This document shows, piece by piece, positions 16,973 through 26,923 of a DNA stretch of 64,000 bases. Source of the stretch: Micromonospora kangleipakensis (lineage in GTDB: Bacteria; Actinomycetota; Actinomycetes; Mycobacteriales; Micromonosporaceae); contig NZ_SHLD01000001.1 in assembly GCF_004217615.1 (NCBI RefSeq), forward strand, positions 6,882,001 through 6,946,000, given 5' to 3'. Numbering within the stretch: position 1 is the first letter of the stretch; each line of letters begins with the position of its first letter. The translations under genes were made by a program, and so were the position numbers. The notes under the pieces were generated by a model that saw nothing but the letters and a program-made list of their open reading frames with translations, was not told the DNA's origin and made no database searches.

Positions 16973-19900
16973 TCACTCGGTGGGCGGCAACGGTGACCGG
17001 CGGCTCTTCGGCAGGCGGAGCACCTCGAACTGGTCGGTCCCGTCGATCAGCGCCGCCGACGGCGCCGCCCGGGCCGGCGGATCCACGAGCGTCCGCCCGG
17101 CGCGGGCCACCCCCGCCTCCGCCCGCTGGTCGTCGGCGCCGGCCCCGACGGTGGCCCGGGCCGACCCGACGGCGGCGGTGCCACCGGTACGCCGCGCCCG
17201 CCGCTCCCGCAGCGACTCCTTGGTGCGCTCCACCATCGTGTAGAGCGTCGGCACCAGGATCAGGGTGAGCAGCGTCGAGCTGAGCAGGCCACCGATCACC
17301 ACCACGGCGAGGGGCTGCGAGATGAAGCCGCCCTCGCCGGTGAGCCCGAGCGCCATCGGCAGCAGCGCGAAGATGGTGGCGACCGCGGTCATCAGGATCG
17401 GCCGCAGCCGGCGCCGGCCACCCTCGACCACCGCCTCGGTCACGCCCCTGCCCTGCGCCCGGTACTGGTTGATCAGGTCGAGCAGCACGATCGCGTTGGT
17501 GACCACGATGCCGACCAGCATCAGCACACCGATCAGCGCCGGCACGCCCAGCGGCGTCCCGGTGGCCAGCAGCAGCCCGATCGCGCCGGTGGCGGCGAAC
17601 GGGATGGAGATCAGCAGGATCAGCGCCTGGGTCAGGCTGCGGAACGTGCCCACCATGATCAGGAAGACGATCGCGATCGCGGCCAGCACGGCCAGCCCCA
17701 GGTCGGCGAAGGCCTCCTTCTGGTCCGCGCTGACGCCGCCCACGGTGAAGGTCGCCCCGGGCACGTCCAGCGCGTCCAGCCGCTTCTGCAGCTCCTGGGT
17801 CGTCGCGCCCAGGTTGGAGCCGGTGACCGTACCGGTGACGGAGACGCTGCGCTCACCGTCGATCCGGGTGACCTGCTGCGGCCCCTCCACCTGGTTCACG
17901 TCGGCGATGTCGTCCAGCTTGACCCGGCCGACCGGCAGCGCCCGCAGCTCGGCCACGCTCACCGGCGGACGGGCCCCGGTGCTCAGCACCACGTCCTGCT
18001 GCGCCCCGTCGAGGCCGACCTGGCCCAGCGGCGCGCCCCGGTACGCCTGGGCGACGAGCTGGCCAACCGCCGCCTCGGTCAGCCCGGCGCGGGCCGCGGC
18101 CACCCGGTCGACGGTGACGTCGATCCGGGGCACCCGCTCGGCCAGGCTGGTGGAGACGTCCTCGACGCCCGGCGTACCGGCCATCGCGTCGCGGGCGGCC
18201 TCGGCGGCGCGGGTCAGCGCCTCGGGGTCGGCGGCCTGCACGACCACCTCGAGCTGGTTGGCGGAGGTGCTCTGCCCGGCGCCGAAGCTCAGCTCGCCGG
18301 CGTCGGGACCGAGGGCGTCGAACTCGTCGCGCAGGGTCCGCCGGACCGCCGCCGCGTCGGTGCCCTCGTCGAGCGCGACCGAGAAGGTGGCGGTGTTGTT
18401 GCCGCCGCCGCCCGCCCACGGCTGGTCGTTGCCGCCCGCGCTCACCTGGTACGTCTTCACGCCTTCGGTACGCGCCAGCACCGCCTCGACCTTCGCGGCC
18501 GCCTGGTCGGTGCCGGCCAGCCCGGTGCCGGCCGGCAGCTCCTGGGTGATGTTGAGGGTGTCCTGGCCGGAGTCGTCCAGGAAGTTGGTCTCCAGCTTCT
18601 GCGCGAGCCCGAAGGTGCCGAGCAGCACCAGCAGCCCCAGCCCGACGGTGATCCACCGGGTCTTCCGGGACCGGGTGGCGAAACCGATCGCCGGCAGGTA
18701 CGCCCGCTGCAGCGGGCTGCGCAGCTCCTTCTCCTCGGCGGCGCGCCGGGCCGCCGCGTCGTCCGCGCCGCCGCGGCGCGGCTTCAGGAACCAGTACGCC
18801 AGCACCGGAATCACGGTCAGCGAGACCAGCAGGGAGGCGAGCAGGGCGACCGTCACGGTGATCGCGAACGGCGCGAAGAGTTGCCCGACGAAGCCGCCGA
18901 CCAGCGCGATCGGCGCGAAGACGGCGACCGTGGTGAGCGTGGAGGCGGTCACCGCGCCGGCCACCTCGCGGACCGCGCCGAGGATCGCGTCCCGCTTCGG
19001 CTCGCCGTACTCGAGGTGCCGCTTGATGTTCTCCAGCACCACGATGGAGTCGTCGACCACCCGGCCGACGGCGATGGTCAGCGCGCCGAGGGTGAGCAGG
19101 TTGAGCGAGTAGTCGCCGGCCCAGAGTGCGATCAGCGCGACCAGCACCGACAGCGGGATGGAGACCGCGGTGACCAGCGTGGAGCGGACGGAGAGCAGGA
19201 AGACCAGGATCACCACGACCGCCATCAGCAGGCCGAGCAGGCCCTCGGTGGTGAGGCTCTCGATGGATCGCTCGACGAACGGGGCCTGGTCGAAGACGAC
19301 CGTCAGGTCCGCGCCGGAGGCGGTCATCAGGTCGTCGAGCCGGTCCCGGATCTCGTGGGAGATGTCGACGGCGTTGCCGTCGGGGGTGGCGGTGACGGCG
19401 ATGCCCAGGCTGGGCTTGCCGTTGGTCCGGGTGATCGCGGTGGCCGGGGCGAGCTGCTGCTCGACCCGGGCCACGTCGCCGAGCCGGACCGGGGCCGCGG
19501 GAGCGGTGGCCAGCACGATGCCGCGCAGGTCGTCGACGGTCCGGACCGGGGTGCCGACCTGGACGGGGAGCGACCGGCTGCCGTCGGCGACCGCGCCGGC
19601 CGGCACCGCGACGCCGTTGGTCTTCAACGCCTCGGCGATGGCGGTGGGCGCGAGCCGGGCCGCGGCCAGCTTCGCCGGGTCGGGGGTGATCAGCACGACC
19701 TGGTCGCGGGTGCCGGTCACCGCGACCGTGCGGACCCCGTCCAGGCCTTCCAGCTCCGGTACGACGGTCCGGCGCAGCTTCTCCGCCAGCGCCCGCTCGT
19801 CGTCGCCACCGGTCGCGGCGACCACCACGGCGGGCAGGTCGTCCGTGCTGCCGGCGATGACCTGCGGGTCCACCCCCGCAGGGAGCTGGGCGTCGATCCG

Positions 19901-20242
19901 GTTGAGCGCGGTCTGCATCTTGTTCACCACGTCGTCCAGGTCGGTGCCGAACTCGTACTGCACCTGGACGGTGGTGGCGCCCTCACGGGAGGTGGAGGTG
20001 ACCTTGTCCAGCCCCGGGATGCCCTGGAGGCTGTTCTCGATCGGTTCGGTGACCTGGGACTCGACGATCTCCGGCGCGGCGCCCGGGTACGCCGCCACGA
20101 TGAACGCGGCGGGGAACTCCAGCGACGGCAGGAGCTGCTGCTTCAGCGACGGCACGGCGTACGCCCCGAACGCCGTGGTCACCAGCGCGATGAGGGCGAT
20201 CAGCCCTCGGTTGAGGAGGCTGAATCTGGCGAGCGGCGACAT
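16973..20242 (-). CDS. RND efflux transporter, AcrB/HAE1-like
   Basis: 1089 aa inner-membrane exporter of the resistance-nodulation-division class. It has two repeats, each with a leading segment (SLLNRGLIALIALVTTAFGA at the start), a large outside loop and a bundle of membrane segments. The middle segments include VGRVVDDSIVVLENIKRHLE, the family's conserved stretch with paired acidic residues used for proton relay. The tail past residue 1020 is a basic cytoplasmic extension. No periplasmic adaptor or outer-membrane partner is nearby, as expected for a Gram-positive host. It may export lipids or drugs; the substrate is unknown. It is the first of three accessory genes between thrC and thrB. 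Confidence 0.92.
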   Translation of the reverse strand: MSPLARFSLLNRGLIALIALVTTAFGAYAVPSLKQQLLPSLEFPAAFIVAAYPGAAPEIVESQVTEPIENSLQGIPGLDKVTSTSREGATTVQVQYEFGTDLDDVVNKMQTALNRIDAQLPAGVDPQVIAGSTDDLPAVVVAATGGDDERALAEKLRRTVVPELEGLDGVRTVAVTGTRDQVVLITPDPAKLAAARLAPTAIAEALKTNGVAVPAGAVADGSRSLPVQVGTPVRTVDDLRGIVLATAPAAPVRLGDVARVEQQLAPATAITRTNGKPSLGIAVTATPDGNAVDISHEIRDRLDDLMTASGADLTVVFDQAPFVERSIESLTTEGLLGLLMAVVVILVFLLSVRSTLVTAVSIPLSVLVALIALWAGDYSLNLLTLGALTIAVGRVVDDSIVVLENIKRHLEYGEPKRDAILGAVREVAGAVTASTLTTVAVFAPIALVGGFVGQLFAPFAITVTVALLASLLVSLTVIPVLAYWFLKPRRGGADDAAARRAAEEKELRSPLQRAYLPAIGFATRSRKTRWITVGLGLLVLLGTFGLAQKLETNFLDDSGQDTLNITQELPAGTGLAGTDQAAAKVEAVLARTEGVKTYQVSAGGNDQPWAGGGGNNTATFSVALDEGTDAAAVRRTLRDEFDALGPDAGELSFGAGQSTSANQLEVVVQAADPEALTRAAEAARDAMAGTPGVEDVSTSLAERVPRIDVTVDRVAAARAGLTEAAVGQLVAQAYRGAPLGQVGLDGAQQDVVLSTGARPPVSVAELRALPVGRVKLDDIADVNQVEGPQQVTRIDGERSVSVTGTVTGSNLGATTQELQKRLDALDVPGATFTVGGVSADQKEAFADLGLAVLAAIAIVFLIMVGTFRSLTQALILLISIPFAATGAIGLLLATGTPLGVPALIGVLMLVGIVVTNAIVLLDLINQYRAQGRGVTEAVVEGGRRRLRPILMTAVATIFALLPMALGLTGEGGFISQPLAVVVIGGLLSSTLLTLILVPTLYTMVERTKESLRERRARRTGGTAAVGSARATVGAGADDQRAEAGVARAGRTLVDPPARAAPSAALIDGTDQFEVLRLPKSRRSPLPPTE

Positions 20243-20486
20243 CGGCGTGGCTCACTCCTGAGGAAGGGTCTGGCTGGGTAGGCAAAGTCTGCCGGACATG
20301 ATCCTCCCCACCCCCACCCACCCCCGCTGCCCCACCCCACCCCGCCCCACCAACCGGCCGACCACCCCTTGATCATGAAGTTGTTGCCGCGACACGCCGG
20401 TGCGGGTGACAACAACTTCATGATCAACCCGGCGAGGGGTGGGGTGGGTGGGTGGGTGGGGCGGGGTGGGGTGGGGTGGGTGGGGG
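20243..20486. repeat. Inverted-repeat element with C-rich and G-rich flanks between thrC and the RND gene
   Basis: A perfect 18-bp inverted repeat (20369-20386 with 20410-20427) begins TTGATCATGAAGTTGTTG and has a 23-base loop. On its left (about 20304-20351) lies a C-rich tract of CCCACCCC units, and on its right (about 20435-20486), running to the thrC stop codon, a G-rich tract of GGGGT units. The two tracts are themselves roughly complementary, so a much larger hairpin is possible, and the G-tract could form a quadruplex. No gene is present. It could act as a thrC terminator or be a dispersed extragenic repeat. Confidence 0.75.
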
Positions 20487-21536
20487 TTAGGCGAGGTCCA
20501 GGGAGCGGGCGGCGGCCAGGGGGTCGTTGGCGATGGTGATCGGGGCGGGGGCGGTGGAGATGGCCCACTCGGGGTCCTTGAGGCCGTGGCCGGTGACCGT
20601 GCAGACCACGGTGGAGCCGGACGGGACCTTGCCCGCGGCGGCCTGCTGGAGCAGGCCGGCCACGCTGGCCGCGCTGCCCAGCTCGACGAAGACGCCGACC
20701 TCCCGGGCCAGCAGCCGGTACGCCGAGAGGATCTCCCGGTCGGTGACCGCGGCGATCAGGCCGTCCGAGGCGTCCCGGGCGTCGATCGCCTTGGTCCAGC
20801 TCGCCGGGTTGCCGATCCGGATGGCGGTGGCGATGGTGGACGGCTCCGGGACCACCCGGCCGGTGACGATGGGCGCGGCGCCGGCGGCCTGGAAGCCGTA
20901 CATCTTCGGGGCCTTCGTCGCGTTGCCGTCGCGCACGTCCTCTGAGTAGCCCATCCAGTAGGCGGAGATGTTGCCGGCGTTGCCGACCGGCAGGCAGTGG
21001 ATGTCCGGCGCGTCGCCGAGCGCCTCGACGATCTCGAAGGCGGCGGTCTTCTGCCCGTGCAGCCGGTTGATGTTGACCGAGTTGACCAGCGCCACCGGGT
21101 AGTCCTGGGCGAGCTTGCCGGCCAGTGCCAGGCAGTCGTCGAAGTTGCCCTGGACCTGGAGCAGCTTGGCGCCGTGCACCAGCGCCTGGGCCAGCTTGCC
21201 CAGCGCGATCTTGCCCTGCGGCACCAGCACCGCGCAGGTGATCCCGGCGCGGGCCGCGTACGCGGCGGCGGAGGCGCTGGTGTTGCCGGTGGAGGCGCAG
21301 ATGATCGCCTTGTCGCCGGCCTCGACCGCCTTGGAGACCGCGACGGTCATGCCCCGGTCCTTGAACGAGCCGGTCGGGTTGGCCCCCTCGACCTTGAGGT
21401 GCACGTCGCAGCCGAGCCGGGCGGAGAGCACCGGCGCCGGCAGCAGCGGGGTGTTCCCCTCGTGCAGGGTGACGACCGGGGTGGCGTCGGTGACCGGCAG
21501 CCGGTCCCGGTACGTCTCGATCAGACCCCGCCACAT
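20487..21536 (-). CDS. thrC: Threonine synthase
   Basis: PLP enzyme converting O-phosphohomoserine to threonine. 349 aa from ATG 21536, which has the ribosome site GAGGAGAGCGAC just before it. [14 protein letters not shown] and the PLP lysine in [12 protein letters not shown] (about residue 60) are canonical. [19 protein letters not shown] binds the cofactor phosphate. Upstream in the same direction lies hom, about 100 bases away. The normal next gene, thrB, lies about 5.4 kb further on. Confidence 0.97.
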   Translation of the reverse strand: MWRGLIETYRDRLPVTDATPVVTLHEGNTPLLPAPVLSARLGCDVHLKVEGANPTGSFKDRGMTVAVSKAVEAGDKAIICASTGNTSASAAAYAARAGITCAVLVPQGKIALGKLAQALVHGAKLLQVQGNFDDCLALAGKLAQDYPVALVNSVNINRLHGQKTAAFEIVEALGDAPDIHCLPVGNAGNISAYWMGYSEDVRDGNATKAPKMYGFQAAGAAPIVTGRVVPEPSTIATAIRIGNPASWTKAIDARDASDGLIAAVTDREILSAYRLLAREVGVFVELGSAASVAGLLQQAAAGKVPSGSTVVCTVTGHGLKDPEWAISTAPAPITIANDPLAAARSLDLA

Positions 21537-21640
21537 GTCGCTCTCCTCGCCTCTACCGGCCCTGTCGCACGTCAAGCCTGGACCAGCGTCCCGGGCCGCC
21601 GCCCGGCGCACCCGCCCTTAACCACCTGACGGGACACGAT

Positions 21641-22966
21641 CTACAGCCCGCCCTCGACCCGCAGCACGCTCGTCACCGAGCGGACGATCTCCAGCCCGCG
21701 CAGCGCCCGGACAGTGGCCGCGAGCGCGGCGTCCGGCGCGACGTGCGTGACGATGACCAGTTCGGCGTCCTCGCCCCGGCCGGCCGGGCCGCCACCCGCC
21801 GGGCCCTGCCGCACGGTGGCGATGGAGACCTCGTGCCGGGCGAACACCCCGGCCACCGCCTCCAGCACACCGGGACGGTCGGCCACGTCGAGGCTGATGT
21901 GGTAGCGGGTCAGCGCCTCGCCCATCGGCCGCACCGCCAGGTCGGCGTACGCCGACTCGCTGGGCGCGTGCACCCCGGCGAGCCGGTTGCGGGCCACCGC
22001 CACCACGTCGCCGAGGACGGCGCTGGCGGTCGGCGCGCCGCCCGCGCCCCGGCCGTAGAACATCAGCTGCCCGGCCGCCTCGGCCTCGACGAAGACCGCG
22101 TTGAACGCGTCGCCGACGCTCGCGAGGGGGTGGGTCAGCGGGATCATCGCCGGGTGCACGCGCACGCTGACCGTCTCCCGGCCCGCCGCGTCGGTGTTGC
22201 GGGCGGCGATGCAGAGCAGCTTGATGGTGCAGCCCATCGCCTTGGCGCTGGCCACGTCGGCGGCGGTCACCTCGGTGATGCCCTCGCGGTGCACGTCGGC
22301 GGCGCCGACCCGGGTGTGGAACGCCAGCGAGGCGAGGATGGCGGCCTTGGCGGCGGCGTCGAAGCCCTCCACGTCGGCCGTCGGGTCCGCCTCGGCGTAC
22401 CCGAGCTCGGTCGCCTCCTCCAGCGCCTCGGCGAAGCCGGCGCCGGTGGCGTCCATCGCGGAGAGGATGAAGTTGGTGGTGCCGTTGACGATGCCGGTGA
22501 CCCGGTTGATCCGGTCGCCGTGCAGCGACTCACGCAGCGGGCGCAGCAGCGGGATCGCCCCGGCGACGGAGGCCTCGTAGTAGAGGTCGGCCCCGCCCTC
22601 GGCCGCCGCGTCGTGCAGCGTCACGCCGTCCTCGGCGAGCAGCGCCTTGTTGGCGGTGACCACGCTCTTGCCGGCGCGCAGCGCCTCCACCAGCCAGCCG
22701 CGGGCCGGCTCGATGCCGCCGATGACCTCCACCACGATGTCGACGTCGTCCCGCTTGATCAGGCCGAGCGCGTCGGTGGTGAAGAGGGCGGGGTCGACGG
22801 GCAGGTCGCCGCGGTCGCGGCCGAGCCGGCGTACGGCGATCCCGGCGATCTCCAGCGGGGCGCCGATCCGGGCGGCGAGGTCGGCCGACTGCTCGTGCAG
22901 CAGCCGTACCACGTCGCCGCCGACGGTGCCGCAGCCGAGCAACGCCAGGCGCACAGGTGAGCTCAT
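21641..22966 (-). CDS. hom: Homoserine dehydrogenase with C-terminal ACT domain
   Basis: Reduces aspartate semialdehyde to homoserine with NAD(P)H. 441 aa. The Rossmann motif LALLGCGTVGGDVVRLL opens the protein. The catalytic domain shows GIVNGTTNFILSAM and AEADPTADVEGFDAAAK. The C-terminal 90 residues form an ACT domain ([20 protein letters not shown]), which in this family mediates feedback inhibition by threonine. The start overlaps the lysA stop as ATGA, showing coupling. Confidence 0.97.
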   Translation of the reverse strand: MSSPVRLALLGCGTVGGDVVRLLHEQSADLAARIGAPLEIAGIAVRRLGRDRGDLPVDPALFTTDALGLIKRDDVDIVVEVIGGIEPARGWLVEALRAGKSVVTANKALLAEDGVTLHDAAAEGGADLYYEASVAGAIPLLRPLRESLHGDRINRVTGIVNGTTNFILSAMDATGAGFAEALEEATELGYAEADPTADVEGFDAAAKAAILASLAFHTRVGAADVHREGITEVTAADVASAKAMGCTIKLLCIAARNTDAAGRETVSVRVHPAMIPLTHPLASVGDAFNAVFVEAEAAGQLMFYGRGAGGAPTASAVLGDVVAVARNRLAGVHAPSESAYADLAVRPMGEALTRYHISLDVADRPGVLEAVAGVFARHEVSIATVRQGPAGGGPAGRGEDAELVIVTHVAPDAALAATVRALRGLEIVRSVTSVLRVEGGL

Positions 22967-24345
22967 CCGACATCCAATGCGAGCAGGTCTTCTTCGGTCT
23001 CCCGTCGAACGATCAGACGGGCCTGACCGTCGCGGACGGCGACGACCGGGGGTCGCGGGACATGGTTGTAGTTGCTGGCCATGCTCCGGCAGTAGGCCCC
23101 GGTGCCGGGCACCGCGACAAGATCTCCGGGCTGCACGTCGGCGGGCAGGAATTCATCCTTCACCACGATGTCCCCGGACTCACAGTGCTTTCCCACCACG
23201 CGGGCGAGCAGCGGCTCCGCCGCCGACGCCCGGTTGGCCACCGTCGCCGAGTACGACGCGTCGTAGAGCGCGGTGCGGATGTTGTCGCTCATCCCGCCGT
23301 CCACGCTCACGTACGTCCGGATCCCGTCGACGTCCTTGACCGTGCCGACCTCGTAGAGCGTGAAGACGGCGGGTCCGACGATGGCCCGGCCGGGCTCGAT
23401 GGAGAGGTGCGGCACGGCGAGCTTCTCGGCCGCGCACTCCCCTTCCACGATCCGGCGGAGCCGCTTGGCGAGGTCGTGCGGGGAGGCCGGGTCGTCCTGG
23501 GTGGTGTACGCGATGCCGAAGCCGCCGCCCAGGTCCAGCTCGGGCAGCTCCACGCCGCGGGCGTCGCGGATCTGCGCCTGGAGGCTGAGCACGCGGCGGG
23601 CGGAGACCTCGAAGCCGCTGGCGTCGAAGATCTGCGAGCCGATGTGCGAGTGCAGCCCGCGCAGCTCCAGCACGCCCTCGTCGATGACCTTGAAGGCGGC
23701 GGCCGCGGCGGCGCCCCCGGCCAGCGAGAAGCCGAACTTCTGGTCCTCGTGGGCGGTGGCGATGAACTCGTGGGTGTGCGCCTCCACGCCGACCGTCACC
23801 CGGATCAGCACGCCGGGGCGTACCCCGCGCTCGCGGGCCAGCGCGGTGAGCCGGTCGATCTCGGCGAACGAGTCGAGGATGATCCGGCCCACCCCGGCGT
23901 CGAGGGCCCGGCTCAGCTCGGCCACGGACTTGTTGTTGCCGTGGAAGCCGATCCGCTCCGGCGGCATCCCGGCCGAGAGCGCGGTGGCCAGCTCGCCGCC
24001 GGTGCAGACGTCGAGGTACATGCCCTCCTCGGCGATCATCCGGACCACCGCGCGGCAGAGGAACGCCTTGCCGGCGTAGTAGACGTCCGCGTCCGGGAAG
24101 GCGGCCCGGTAATCCCGGCAGCGCGACCGCAGGTCGTCCTCGCCGAGGACGTACACCGGGGTGCCGTACTCCGCGGCGAGATCGCGGACGTCCAGCCCCG
24201 CGACGGCGAGCGCGCCGTCGGCGGCCCGGGTCACGTTGCGCGGCCAGAGCTGCGGCACCAGGGCGTTGACGTCGCCCGGCGGACGCAGCCAGGGCGGCCG
24301 GCTGCCGATGTCACCGTGCAGGGCACCGGCCTCGTGAGCGCGCAT
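22963..24345 (-). CDS. lysA: Diaminopimelate decarboxylase
   Basis: Makes lysine from meso-diaminopimelate, the last step of lysine synthesis and a drain on the wall precursor pool. PLP alanine-racemase-fold enzyme of 460 aa. YYAGKAFLCRAV holds the PLP lysine, LGGGFGIAYTTQDDP is the glycine-rich phosphate loop, and SIEPGRAIVG and CESGDIV are further signatures (the last with the active-site Cys of the partner subunit). The ATG at 24345 starts six bases after the argS stop. It forms an argS-lysA-hom transcription unit. Confidence 0.97.
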   Translation of the reverse strand: MRAHEAGALHGDIGSRPPWLRPPGDVNALVPQLWPRNVTRAADGALAVAGLDVRDLAAEYGTPVYVLGEDDLRSRCRDYRAAFPDADVYYAGKAFLCRAVVRMIAEEGMYLDVCTGGELATALSAGMPPERIGFHGNNKSVAELSRALDAGVGRIILDSFAEIDRLTALARERGVRPGVLIRVTVGVEAHTHEFIATAHEDQKFGFSLAGGAAAAAAFKVIDEGVLELRGLHSHIGSQIFDASGFEVSARRVLSLQAQIRDARGVELPELDLGGGFGIAYTTQDDPASPHDLAKRLRRIVEGECAAEKLAVPHLSIEPGRAIVGPAVFTLYEVGTVKDVDGIRTYVSVDGGMSDNIRTALYDASYSATVANRASAAEPLLARVVGKHCESGDIVVKDEFLPADVQPGDLVAVPGTGAYCRSMASNYNHVPRPPVVAVRDGQARLIVRRETEEDLLALDVG

Positions 24346-24351
24346 CGGAAG

Positions 24352-26016
24352 TTACATCCTCTCCGGGGCGGAGACGCCGAGCAGGCGCAGGCCGTTGGCG
24401 ATGACCACCCGGGTGGCGTCGTTCAGCCAGAGCCGGGCCCGGTGCAGGTCGGTGACCTCCTCGTCGCCGCGCGGCAGGATCCGGCAGTTGTCGTAGAACC
24501 GGTGGTAAGCCCCGGCCAGCCGCTCCAGGTAGCGGGCGACCAGGTGCGGCCCACGCAGCTCCGCCGCGGAGGCGACCACGGCGGGGAACTCGGCGAGCGC
24601 CTTGAGCAGCTCGTTCTCCTTCTCGTGGGCGAGCAGCTCGGCGTGGAAGTCGGCGGCGTCGCCCCGGGTCAGCCCCACCTCGGCGGCGTTGCGCCCCACG
24701 CTGGCGGTCCGGGCCGCGACGTACTGCACGTAGTAGACCGGGTTGTCCCGGGTGGCCCGGGTCCACAGCTCGACGTCGATGTCGATCGGCGAGTCGCTGG
24801 AGTAGCGGGCGAGCGCGTACCGGGCGGCGTCCACGCCGATCGCGTCGACCAGGTCCTCCAGGGTGACCACGGTGCCGGCCCGCTTGCTCATCCGCACCGG
24901 GGCGCCGTCGCGGACCAGGTTGACCAGCTGCCCGATGAGGATCTCCAGGGTGCGCTCCGGGTCGTCGCCGAAGCAGGCGGCCATCGCCTTCATCCGGCCG
25001 ATGTAGCCGTGGTGGTCGGCGCCCAGCATGATCACCACGCGCTCGAACCCGCGCTCGCGCTTGTCGAGGTAGTAGGCGCAGTCGGCGGCGAAGTACGTCC
25101 ACTCGCCGTTGGACTTGCGCAGCACCCGGTCCTTGTCGTCGCCGAAGTCGGTGGTGCGCAGCCAGGTCGCGCCCTCGGCCTCGAAGACGTGCCCCTGCTC
25201 GCGCAGCCGGGCCAGCGCCTGGTCCAGCTCGCCCCGGTCGTGCAGGTCCTTCTCGTTGAAGTAGGTGTCGAACTCGACGCCGAAGTCGCGCAGCGAGGAC
25301 TTGATCTCCTCGAACATCAGCGCGACGCCCTCGACCCGGAACACCTCCTGGGCGGCGGCGTCGTCCAGCTCCAGCACGTCCGGCCGGCGCTCGACCACCT
25401 CGGCGGCGATCTCCGCGATGTACGCCCCGCCGTAGCCGTCCTCCGGGGCCGGCTCGCCCTTGGCAGCGGCGAGCAGCGACCGGGCGAACCGGTCGATCTG
25501 GGAGCCGGCGTCGTTGAAGTAGTACTCGGTGCCGACCTCCGCCCCGGTTGCGCGGAGCAGCCGGCTGAGCGCGTCGCCGACGGCCGCCCAGCGGACCCCG
25601 CCGATGTGCACCGGTCCGGTCGGGTTCGCCGAGACGAACTCCAGGTTGATCTTCTGACCGGCGAGGGTGTCGCTGCGGCCGTACTCGGGGCCGGACTCGA
25701 CGATCACCTTGGCGAGCTGCCCGGCGGCGGCGGCGTCGAGCCGGATGTTCAGGAAGCCCGGGCCGGCGATCTCCACCGACTTGATCCCCGGCGCCCGGCC
25801 GAGCCGCTCGGCCAGGGCGGCGGCCAGCTCCCGCGGGGGCACGCCCACCTTCTTGCTGAGCTGCAGCGCCAGCGTGGAGGCGTAGTCGCCGTGCTCTGGG
25901 TTGCGGGGCCGCTCGAGGACCGTCTGCGCGGGCAGCGCGGCGGGATCCAGCCCCCGGTCGATGAAGACGGCGTGGGCTGCGGAGAGGACGACCTCGGCGA
26001 GTTCTGCGGGAGTCAC
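24352..26016 (-). CDS. argS: Arginyl-tRNA synthetase
   Basis: Charges tRNA-Arg. Class I synthetase, 554 aa. The N-terminal additional domain is followed by the HIGH signature in the form [19 protein letters not shown] near residue 130. [15 protein letters not shown] is present near residue 375; its RMSKR matches the KMSKS loop loosely. The C-terminal DALR anticodon-binding domain ends [19 protein letters not shown]. The GTG start at 26016 begins [11 protein letters not shown]. It leads the lysine-threonine operon and is divergent from the DUF3105 gene. Confidence 0.97.
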   Translation of the reverse strand: MTPAELAEVVLSAAHAVFIDRGLDPAALPAQTVLERPRNPEHGDYASTLALQLSKKVGVPPRELAAALAERLGRAPGIKSVEIAGPGFLNIRLDAAAAGQLAKVIVESGPEYGRSDTLAGQKINLEFVSANPTGPVHIGGVRWAAVGDALSRLLRATGAEVGTEYYFNDAGSQIDRFARSLLAAAKGEPAPEDGYGGAYIAEIAAEVVERRPDVLELDDAAAQEVFRVEGVALMFEEIKSSLRDFGVEFDTYFNEKDLHDRGELDQALARLREQGHVFEAEGATWLRTTDFGDDKDRVLRKSNGEWTYFAADCAYYLDKRERGFERVVIMLGADHHGYIGRMKAMAACFGDDPERTLEILIGQLVNLVRDGAPVRMSKRAGTVVTLEDLVDAIGVDAARYALARYSSDSPIDIDVELWTRATRDNPVYYVQYVAARTASVGRNAAEVGLTRGDAADFHAELLAHEKENELLKALAEFPAVVASAAELRGPHLVARYLERLAGAYHRFYDNCRILPRGDEEVTDLHRARLWLNDATRVVIANGLRLLGVSAPERM

Positions 26017-26114
26017 CGAACCATGTTATCGGGGGTAGACTCGGGCACCGCGGCGGCGACCCAGCATGTGAACCGGCCCGCCAGCTCCCTGACCGACCGA
26101 CCTGACGAGGCCCG

Positions 26115-26915
26115 ATGAGCATCAGCACCCCGGGCGGCCCGGAACGCCGCCCGACCGTGGTCAGCACCGGCAAGAAGCCGGGCGCCGGCCGGCCGGCCGC
26201 TGCCGACAAGCCGTCCGGTGGCAAGGCCGGGGCCGGCAAGGGCACTCCGCGGCAGACCCCCGGCGGCAAGGGCCGCAAGCCGATCGCGCCGGTCAAGGTG
26301 AGCCAGGGCCGCGCGTGGGGGCCGATCGCGCTCTTCGTCGCCGTCGGCGTGCTGGCGGCCGGCATCATCGGGTACGGCGCGTACGCGGCGATCCAGGGCT
26401 CCAAGCCGTGGGACAAGCGGGCGGACGCGATCAGCGGCATCGTCGACTACCGCAAGAAGGACAAGGCCCTGGTCGAGGGCGGCAAGCACCAGCAGGGCGC
26501 GATCAAGTACGACGTCCTCCCGCCGGTCGCCGGCCCGCACAACCCGGCCTGGCAGAACTGCATGGGCGACGTCTACGACGCCCCGATCGCCAACGAGCAC
26601 GCGGTGCACAGCCTGGAGCACGGCACGGTCTGGATCACCTACCGCCCGGACCTGCCGGCCGACCAGGTGGCCAAGCTCAAGGCCAAGGTGCAGGGCAAGG
26701 ACAAGCTGATGCTCAGCCCGTTCGAGGGGCTGAACAAGCCGATCTCGCTGCAGGCCTGGGGCTACCAGCTCAAGGTCGACAACGCCGACGACGGCCGGAT
26801 CGACGAGTTCATCAAGACCCTGCGGGTCAACGCCTCCGTCGAGGGCCCGAACGCCAACTGCGCCCAGGGCATCACCGCGACCGGCACCACGCCGCGTGAC
26901 CTGCCCACCCAGTAA
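26115..26915 (+). CDS. DUF3105 family membrane-anchored protein
   Basis: 266 aa. A Gly/Lys/Pro-rich cytoplasmic N-terminus of about 70 residues is followed by one membrane segment (GPIALFVAVGVLAAGIIGYG). The exported DUF3105 domain begins near residue 100, with the family-defining NEHAVHSLEHGTVWITYRP and a conserved Cys in WQNCMGD. A second Cys (NANCAQG) lies near the C-terminus and may pair with it. The function is not known; in actinobacteria this family is often beside DUF305 genes, as here (eight-base gap). The window shows no metal-binding evidence beyond the His pair. The start ATG 26115 follows a GACGAGG-like site. Confidence 0.85.
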   Translation: MSISTPGGPERRPTVVSTGKKPGAGRPAAADKPSGGKAGAGKGTPRQTPGGKGRKPIAPVKVSQGRAWGPIALFVAVGVLAAGIIGYGAYAAIQGSKPWDKRADAISGIVDYRKKDKALVEGGKHQQGAIKYDVLPPVAGPHNPAWQNCMGDVYDAPIANEHAVHSLEHGTVWITYRPDLPADQVAKLKAKVQGKDKLMLSPFEGLNKPISLQAWGYQLKVDNADDGRIDEFIKTLRVNASVEGPNANCAQGITATGTTPRDLPTQ

Positions 26916-26923
26916 GGACTCCG

